Origin: Halococcus agarilyticus
GTDB taxonomy: Archaea > Halobacteriota > Halobacteria > Halobacteriales > Halococcaceae
DNA: 64,000 nt
Assembly: GCF_000334895.1 (NCBI RefSeq)
Contig: NZ_BAFM01000009.1
Coordinates: 62,001 to 126,000, forward strand
Reading direction: 5' to 3'
Position numbers and translations under genes: made by a program. This document shows positions 59,670 to 64,000 of this stretch, one piece after another (position 1 is the stretch's first letter; every line of letters starts with the position of its first letter). The notes beneath the pieces were generated by a model. That model searched no databases. It saw only the letters and a program-made list of their open reading frames with translations, and was not told where the DNA came from.

Positions 59670-60116
59670 GTGTCACGCCGTGCAGTCGCCCCGGTGGTCG
59701 GCGTCGTCCTCATGCTCGCCGTCATGGTTGCCCTCGCCGGCGTCGTCGGGGTCGGCGGGCAGACGGAGGACGTGCCGACGGCCACGATCACTGCCGAATC
59801 CAAAGACGATAGAAATGAGATATTTCTCACACACCGAAGCGGCAATACGCTCGATGTGACTCAACTCACCGTCCGAATCTTCGTCGACGGAAAACCACTC
59901 GAACACCAACCTGACGTTCCGTTTTTTAGTGAAACGGGGTTCGTGCATGGAACGACGGGGCCGTTTCATCCGGACAATGACCACCAGTGGACCGCCGGTG
60001 AAACTGCCCGTTTCGAAATCGCCAGTACGACGAACTCACCACAACCGAAAGCGGGGTCACGTGTGACTGTAAAAATCTACACCAACGGAACGGTGGTTGC
60101 GACGGCGCGAGTGTAG
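59670..60116 (+). CDS. Archaeal type IV pilin-like protein
   Basis: The 148-residue protein begins at a GTG with SRRAVAPVVGVVLMLAVMVALAGVV: a class III (prepilin) signal with cleavage before the hydrophobic helix, as in haloarchaeal pilins. The remaining ~115 residues are a beta-rich soluble domain ending TVKIYTNGTVVATARV. Bases ~59800-60110 are visibly poorer in G/C than the neighbours (e.g. GATAGAAATGAGATATTTC), which hints at recent transfer. It would be cut by PibD-type peptidase and assembled into pili or held at the surface. Confidence 0.82.
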   Translation: MSRRAVAPVVGVVLMLAVMVALAGVVGVGGQTEDVPTATITAESKDDRNEIFLTHRSGNTLDVTQLTVRIFVDGKPLEHQPDVPFFSETGFVHGTTGPFHPDNDHQWTAGETARFEIASTTNSPQPKAGSRVTVKIYTNGTVVATARV

Positions 60117-60159
60117 TAGTGCTGTCGCTGATCGGGAACCCGTCCGAAGTCGCGGAGCG

Positions 60160-60262
60160 GTGGCGCGCGGGAGCGCGCTTCGCGCGCGACTCGTGCGAGG
60201 GATGAGTGAGCGACCGTGGGGAGCGAGCGAATCAGCTGGGGAGGGTGTGGCTTGCGGTCTCT
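60160..60262 (-). repeat. Family A repeat, copy A3 (inverted relative to A4)
   Basis: Read on the minus strand it gives CCGCAAGCCACACCCTCCCC, CATCCCTCGCACGAGTCG, then the variable hairpin GCGCGC-GAA-GCGCGC (60173-60187), and TCCCGCGCGCCACC. The bases just outside (GCAAACGAGAGACCGCAAGCC) match copy A4 as well, so the match extends ~15 bases further. No gene lies in 60117-60348. Confidence 0.75.
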
Positions 60263-60348
60263 CGTTTGCGTCGGGAGAAGGACGGACGAATCAGCACCGA
60301 GGTCGTCATCTCCAATCAATGAGTCATAACGACACTCGACTGATCCAC

Positions 60349-60969
60349 CTACTCGGGAGCGTGAGCGATCGTCGTGATCGCCCGCGGGCTGCCGGGTCGC
60401 GCCTGCTGGATGTGGTGTTCGAACCGTTCGAACCCGGCGGCGTCGAACATCCGGTCGGCCTCCTCTTCGTCGTAAAACAGCATGATCGCGTCGGCGACCC
60501 GTTCGAACACCGAGGAATCCGGCGCGTCGGGGCCGACCACGAGCACGCCGCCGCCGGGCGCGACCACCCGGCGGAACTCACGAAGAGCGGCGACCGGGTC
60601 GGGCCAGTACTCGATCGAGCCCGACGACCAGACCGCGTCGAAGGCGTCGTCGGCGAAGGGAAGCCGCTCGGCGTCGCCACGGTAGAACCGTATCTGGTCG
60701 GTCTTCCCGAACTTCGCCCACGCGCGTTCGAGCTGGTGACGGCTCTGATCGAGCCCGTGGACTCGCTCCGTGCGTTCGAGCAGCCCCTCCGTGGCGAAGC
60801 CCGTGCCACAGCCCACGTCGAGCACCCGGTCGTCCGCCTGAGGGTCGAGCAGCTCGATCGCTTCGGTCCGCATCGCCTCGTTCCAGACGAACGGATTGAT
60901 CCCGTCGTAGACCCGCGAGAGGTACTTGTAGAACACCTGCGCCCGCGACTTGTTTTCGAGCACTCCCAT
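60349..60969 (-). CDS. SAM-dependent methyltransferase, UbiE/MPBQ-like
   Basis: The 206-residue class I methyltransferase begins MGVLENKSRAQVFYKYLSRVYDGIN and has motif I LDVGCGTGFATEGLL, then AERLPFADDAFDAVWSSGSIEYW and LREFRRVVAPGGGVLVVG. The N-terminal KYLSRVYD and overall layout resemble quinone-ring methyltransferases (MenG/MPBQ type); the substrate is not proven. A TATA-like AGTTATG near 60997 makes it leaderless from the ATG ending at 60969. It lies between inverted copies A3 and A4 of a repeat. Confidence 0.85.
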   Translation of the reverse strand: MGVLENKSRAQVFYKYLSRVYDGINPFVWNEAMRTEAIELLDPQADDRVLDVGCGTGFATEGLLERTERVHGLDQSRHQLERAWAKFGKTDQIRFYRGDAERLPFADDAFDAVWSSGSIEYWPDPVAALREFRRVVAPGGGVLVVGPDAPDSSVFERVADAIMLFYDEEEADRMFDAAGFERFEHHIQQARPGSPRAITTIAHAPE

Positions 60970-61073
60970 TGTCGCCGGATTCGGCCGCTGTCGGCATAAC
61001 TCTGGGGATGTTCTTCGATAAATCCGTCCGAGAACGACCGTGAAGCGACGAGACGACGAATCCCGAAGCAAAC

Positions 61074-61180
61074 GAGACACCGCAAGCCACACCCTCCCCA
61101 GCCGATTCGCTCGGTCACTCCGTTCCCTCGCTCATCCCTCGCACGAGTCGCGCCTCCGGCGCTCCCGCGCGCCACCACTA
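61074..61180 (+). repeat. Family A repeat, copy A4
   Basis: The copy runs from GACACCGCAAGCCACACC to CGCGCGCCACCAC, with CATCCCTCGCACGAGTCG in the middle and the variable hairpin GCGCC-TCC-GGCGC at 61150-61162. It sits upstream of atpH and in opposite orientation to A3. The rest of the 60970-61291 gap holds the methyltransferase promoter and an AT-richer CAACTACCAAATAGG before atpH, possibly its promoter. Confidence 0.75.
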
Positions 61181-61291
61181 GGCGTTGGAAGCGCGCGGTG
61201 TCGACGGTCGAACTCTCGATACGCCACCGACCGCCGGCGGTATTCGCAACTACCAAATAGGCGCTCGCACAAGGGCCGTCCAGACAACAAC

Positions 61292-61618
61292 ATGGCGAGG
61301 CCAGAGGTTCTCGACCGAATCCAGGCGGCCGAGCGCGAGGCCGAGGAGATCGTCGAATCCGCCGAGAACGACCGTGAGGAGCGCATCGCCGAGGCCGAGC
61401 GCGAGGCCGAGGAGATCCGCGAGTCCGCCCGTGAAGAGGCCAACGAACTCGAATCCGAGCGCCTCGATGCGGCGCGCGAGGAGATCGAGGCCGAGCGCGA
61501 GGCGATCCTCGAATCGGGTGCACAAGAGCGCGAACAGCTCGAATCGCGCGCGAGGGAGAACGTCGACGACGTGGCCGACTACGTCGTCGAGGAGTTCATC
61601 GAGGAAGTGCATGCTTAG
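61292..61618 (+). CDS. atpH: A-type ATP synthase subunit H (peripheral stalk)
   Basis: The 108-residue protein starts MARPEVLDRIQAAEREAEEI and is one long, highly charged coiled coil, ending ENVDDVADYVVEEFIEEVHA. It forms the peripheral stalk with subunit E. The ATG at 61292 is chosen; upstream frame is repeat DNA. It overlaps atpI by eight bases. As in other haloarchaea, it starts the ATP synthase operon. Confidence 0.88.
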   Translation: MARPEVLDRIQAAEREAEEIVESAENDREERIAEAEREAEEIRESAREEANELESERLDAAREEIEAEREAILESGAQEREQLESRARENVDDVADYVVEEFIEEVHA

Positions 61619-63983
61619 GCCAGAGCGGATGAGCCGGGTGTCGATCACGGGCGCAAAGCGCGTGCTCGACGACGTGATCGAGACCACCCACGATCTCAAC
61701 CTGCTCCACGTGACCGACTACGACGGCGCGTGGGAGGGGTTCGAGCCGGGTGACCCGATCGCCGGCGCGGACGAGGCCGCCGAACGCCTCGTCACCGTGC
61801 GCTCGCTCGAATCGATCCTCGACATCGAGGATCGCGACGCACCGAGCGGGGGCGTCGACACCGACGACCTCGCCGACCGACTCGAACGCGTCCGCGGGGC
61901 GGTCAACGACTACGACGATCGACGCGGCGACCTCCGCGACGAACGCCGTGCACTCGACGAGCGCGCCGACGCGATGGCCCCGCTCTCGACGCTCGGGATC
62001 GACCTCGACCTCCTCTCCGGCTACGACTCGCTCGAAACCAGCGTCGGCGAGGGCGACGAGCGAGCGGTCAGGGACGCACTCGACGCCGCCGACGACGTCG
62101 ATCGCTACGAGACGTTCGCCGAGGACGGCGTTATCGCGGTGTTCGCCCACCCGACGTCGGGATCGAGCGACGTACTCGAAGACACCCTGGTCGGCGCGGA
62201 GTTCGCGGCGATCGAGGTCCCCGACGCCGAGCAGAGCCCCGCAGCGTACCTCGACGGCCTCGACGAGCGCCGTGCGGAGCTCGATCGCGAGATCGAGTCC
62301 GTCGAGGCCGACCTCGACGACCTCCGCGCCGAACACGGCGACTTCCTGCTCGCAGCCGAGGAACGGCTGACCATCGAGGTCGAGAAGCGCGAGATCCCGC
62401 TCGCCTTTGCAACCACGAAGAACGCGTTCGTGGCCGAGGGCTGGCTGCCGACCGAGGGATTCGTCGACCTCGCGGAGGCGCTCGAAGCCAGCGTCGGCGA
62501 GCACTGCGAGGTCGAGGAGCTCGAACGTGCCGCCTACGACAGCAGCGGCCAGGTCGCCGACCGCGAACCGACCGGCCCGACCGAACCCGGTGTGGGCGAC
62601 CCCGAAACCGCCGCGGACGGCAGTGGGAACGCCGACGAGCAGTCGAGCGGGCTCCAGTCACTGGACGACGACGGCGACTCGGACGAGAGCCGGCTCGAAG
62701 CGGATGGGGGTGAGCACGCCGAAGGCGTGCGATCCTCGTCGGTCGAGCGAAGCGAGTCCGACGGCGGTGAGCGCGAGCGCAGCGAGCGCGAGTCTCGTCG
62801 GGGCGCGGAGCGGTCCGACGGCGGGACCGAAACCAGAATGGCCGACGGTGAGCCGCCGGTGGTCCAGGAGAACCCGCGCGGCGTGCGGCCGTTCGAACTC
62901 CTGACGAAGGCGGTCGGCCGACCGTCGTACGCCGAGTTCGATCCGACGATCATCCTGTTCCTGACGTTCCCGCTGATGTTCGGGTTCATGATCGGCGACG
63001 TCGGCTACGGGCTGATCTACACCGGGATCGGCTACTGGGTGTACTCCAGCTTCGACTCCGATACGTTCCAGCGGTTCGGCGCGGTCGCGCTCGCGGCCGG
63101 CATCTCGACGACCGTGTTCGGCGTGCTCTACGGCGAGATCTTCGGACTCCATCTGGTTTCGGCGTACCTCTGGGAGGGCGTCGTCGGCCTCTCGCACGCG
63201 CCGATCGAGAAGGGACTCTCGCCCGCGACCAGCTACTGGGCCCGGACGTGGTTCGTCGTCACCGCGCTGTTCGGGATCCTCCATCTCAATCTCGCGTGGA
63301 TCTTCGAGTTCATCGAGGAGTACAGCTTCCACGGGTTCGCCGACGCGCTGAAGGAGACCGGCTCGTGGCTGCTGGCGCTGAATGGGCTCTGGCTGTTCAT
63401 CTTCAGCCGGCTGTTCGACGGCTCGAAGCCCGATCTCCTCTTCGAGGTGTTCAGCAGCGGTGACGTGGCGGCGTTCGAGCTCGGCTTCACCGGCTTCCCG
63501 GCGTGGGTCGGGATCGTCGGCGGCGTTGCGTTCTTCGCCGGTCTCGGGCTGTTGGCCGTCGGTCCAACCCACGAGCTCGTCGAGGCGCACCAGGTGCTCG
63601 CACACGTGCTATCCTACCTCCGGATCGCCGCCGTGTTGCTGGCGAAAGCGGGGATGGCCTTCGCGGTCAACCTGCTCGTGCTCGGGGTGTACGTCACCGA
63701 GGGCGAGTACCACTTCATCTACGATCCCCACCACATCCCGGCGGATGCGGAGCTGCTCGGTGCGCTCGGGACGGGACTGATCCACGGCGGGCCGGTGTCG
63801 ATCCTGCTCGCCGTCGCCGTCCTGCTGGTGGGCCACCTCGTCGTCCTCCTGCTCGGGATCACCTCGGCGGGGATCCAGTCGATCCGGCTGGAGTACTTCG
63901 AGTTCTTCTCGAAGTTCTACGAGGGCAGCGGGGCCGCCTACGAGCCGTTCGGGTACGCCCGTCGGTTCACCGCCGACGAGTAA
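61611..63983 (+). CDS. atpI: A-type ATP synthase subunit I, with a palindrome-encoded insertion
   Basis: The 790-residue membrane stator subunit (a-subunit homologue) has a cytoplasmic half (~1-415) with two coiled stretches. The conserved NPRGVRPFELLTKAVGRPSYAEFDPT begins the membrane half. Seven to eight spans follow, including MFGFMIGDVGYGLIYTGIGYW and SYLRIAAVLLAKAGMAFAVNLLVLG, with the essential Arg in SYLRIA. Residues ~320-410 form a Gly/Glu/Ser/Arg insertion, part of which (367-386) is encoded by a two-hairpin palindromic element. The ATG at 61611 overlaps atpH. The downstream atp genes lie outside the window. Confidence 0.92.
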   Translation: MLRPERMSRVSITGAKRVLDDVIETTHDLNLLHVTDYDGAWEGFEPGDPIAGADEAAERLVTVRSLESILDIEDRDAPSGGVDTDDLADRLERVRGAVNDYDDRRGDLRDERRALDERADAMAPLSTLGIDLDLLSGYDSLETSVGEGDERAVRDALDAADDVDRYETFAEDGVIAVFAHPTSGSSDVLEDTLVGAEFAAIEVPDAEQSPAAYLDGLDERRAELDREIESVEADLDDLRAEHGDFLLAAEERLTIEVEKREIPLAFATTKNAFVAEGWLPTEGFVDLAEALEASVGEHCEVEELERAAYDSSGQVADREPTGPTEPGVGDPETAADGSGNADEQSSGLQSLDDDGDSDESRLEADGGEHAEGVRSSSVERSESDGGERERSERESRRGAERSDGGTETRMADGEPPVVQENPRGVRPFELLTKAVGRPSYAEFDPTIILFLTFPLMFGFMIGDVGYGLIYTGIGYWVYSSFDSDTFQRFGAVALAAGISTTVFGVLYGEIFGLHLVSAYLWEGVVGLSHAPIEKGLSPATSYWARTWFVVTALFGILHLNLAWIFEFIEEYSFHGFADALKETGSWLLALNGLWLFIFSRLFDGSKPDLLFEVFSSGDVAAFELGFTGFPAWVGIVGGVAFFAGLGLLAVGPTHELVEAHQVLAHVLSYLRIAAVLLAKAGMAFAVNLLVLGVYVTEGEYHFIYDPHHIPADAELLGALGTGLIHGGPVSILLAVAVLLVGHLVVLLLGITSAGIQSIRLEYFEFFSKFYEGSGAAYEPFGYARRFTADE
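62709..62767 (+). repeat. In-frame two-hairpin palindromic element, copy 2
   Basis: Inside atpI: GGTGAG, the perfect hairpin GCACGCC-GAA-GGCGTGC, the fixed core CGATCCTCGTCGG, a second hairpin segment containing GCGAAGC, and TCCGACGGCGG. The outer sequences match the element at 29781-29833 in order and frame, while both hairpins differ. Confidence 0.7.
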
Positions 63984-64000
63984 CTCGATCCGCCGAACCG

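Noticed and set aside
58192-59676. Minus-strand extension of the transmembrane winged-helix protein
   Set aside because: It is antisense to the exported-protein gene at 58312-59619 and lies beyond a signal peptide and Shine-Dalgarno at 58191.
1-64000. Insertion sequence, integrase or prophage genes
   Set aside because: No transposase, tyrosine recombinase or phage structural protein is found in any frame; only non-coding repeats suggest mobility.

Overview
The window is GC-rich haloarchaeal chromosome (class Halobacteria), possibly Halococcus or a near relative. The evidence is strongly acidic predicted proteins, leaderless or short-leader genes with a TATA-like box about 26-30 bases before the start, Tat/lipobox and PGF-CTERM surface proteins, an A-type ATP synthase, and archaeal information-processing genes (Hel308, Cgi121, RIO1, eIF1A, KH/Dim2, Cbf5, a tRNA-Pro gene). 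The genus is a guess; the class is close to certain. No transposase, integrase, CRISPR array, rRNA or origin is visible.

Layout. 1-3.7 kb: the start of an acyl-CoA dehydrogenase, a glutamine amidotransferase, and two overlapping Tat lipoprotein solute-binding genes behind tandem DtxR-like boxes. 3.8-7.6 kb: a complete polyhydroxyalkanoate module (phaR-phaP-phaE-phaC, with a divergent MaoC hydratase). 7.6-11.3 kb: hydrolase, Cgi121, Hel308. 11.6-15.3 kb: ferredoxin, an NTF2-like protein, and a four-gene ABC/regulator operon. 15.3-22 kb: serS, MBL hydrolase, acyl-CoA ligase, and an antiporter with an RCK domain. 22.4-26.5 kb: universal-stress and transport proteins. 27-34 kb: thiolase, AAA ATPase with MBL hydrolase, and a TetR-controlled drug-type ABC exporter. 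34-41 kb: KH protein, trpS with a leader ORF, winged-helix regulator, RIO1, eIF1A. 41-48 kb: DUF460 and the adk-DUF106-cmk-cbf5 operon, MscS, tRNA-Pro. 48.8-60 kb: surface protein, radical SAM, DUF373, prenyl synthase, a toxin-antitoxin-like pair, etfBA, two exported proteins and a pilin. 60-64 kb: a methyltransferase and the start of the ATP synthase operon.

Two things stand out. First, trpS has a leader of about 157 nt that appears to begin with a leaderless 24-codon ORF carrying two near-adjacent Trp codons inside a perfect 13-bp hairpin. This has the architecture of attenuation by ribosome stalling, which is not an established control for archaeal trpS. Second, the long intergenic stretches hold at least two dispersed repeat families (A at 11.5, 34.1, 60.2 and 61.1 kb; B at 22.0, 26.6-27.1, 48.4 and 53.2 kb). 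Inside them lie many perfect hairpins closed by a three-base loop (YYC on one strand, GRA on the other). Their arm sequences change from copy to copy but stay paired. Family B copies with and without these hairpins can be compared directly, giving filled and empty sites. A related two-hairpin module is inserted in the same reading frame in two unrelated proteins, the AAA ATPase and ATP synthase subunit I. That resembles the in-frame palindromic elements of Rickettsia.

Functionally, the acyl-CoA dehydrogenase, etfBA, acyl-CoA ligase, thiolase and MaoC hydratase fit fatty-acid beta-oxidation linked to polyester storage. The adk/DUF106/cmk/cbf5 and eIF1A/RIO1/KH blocks are housekeeping neighbourhoods.
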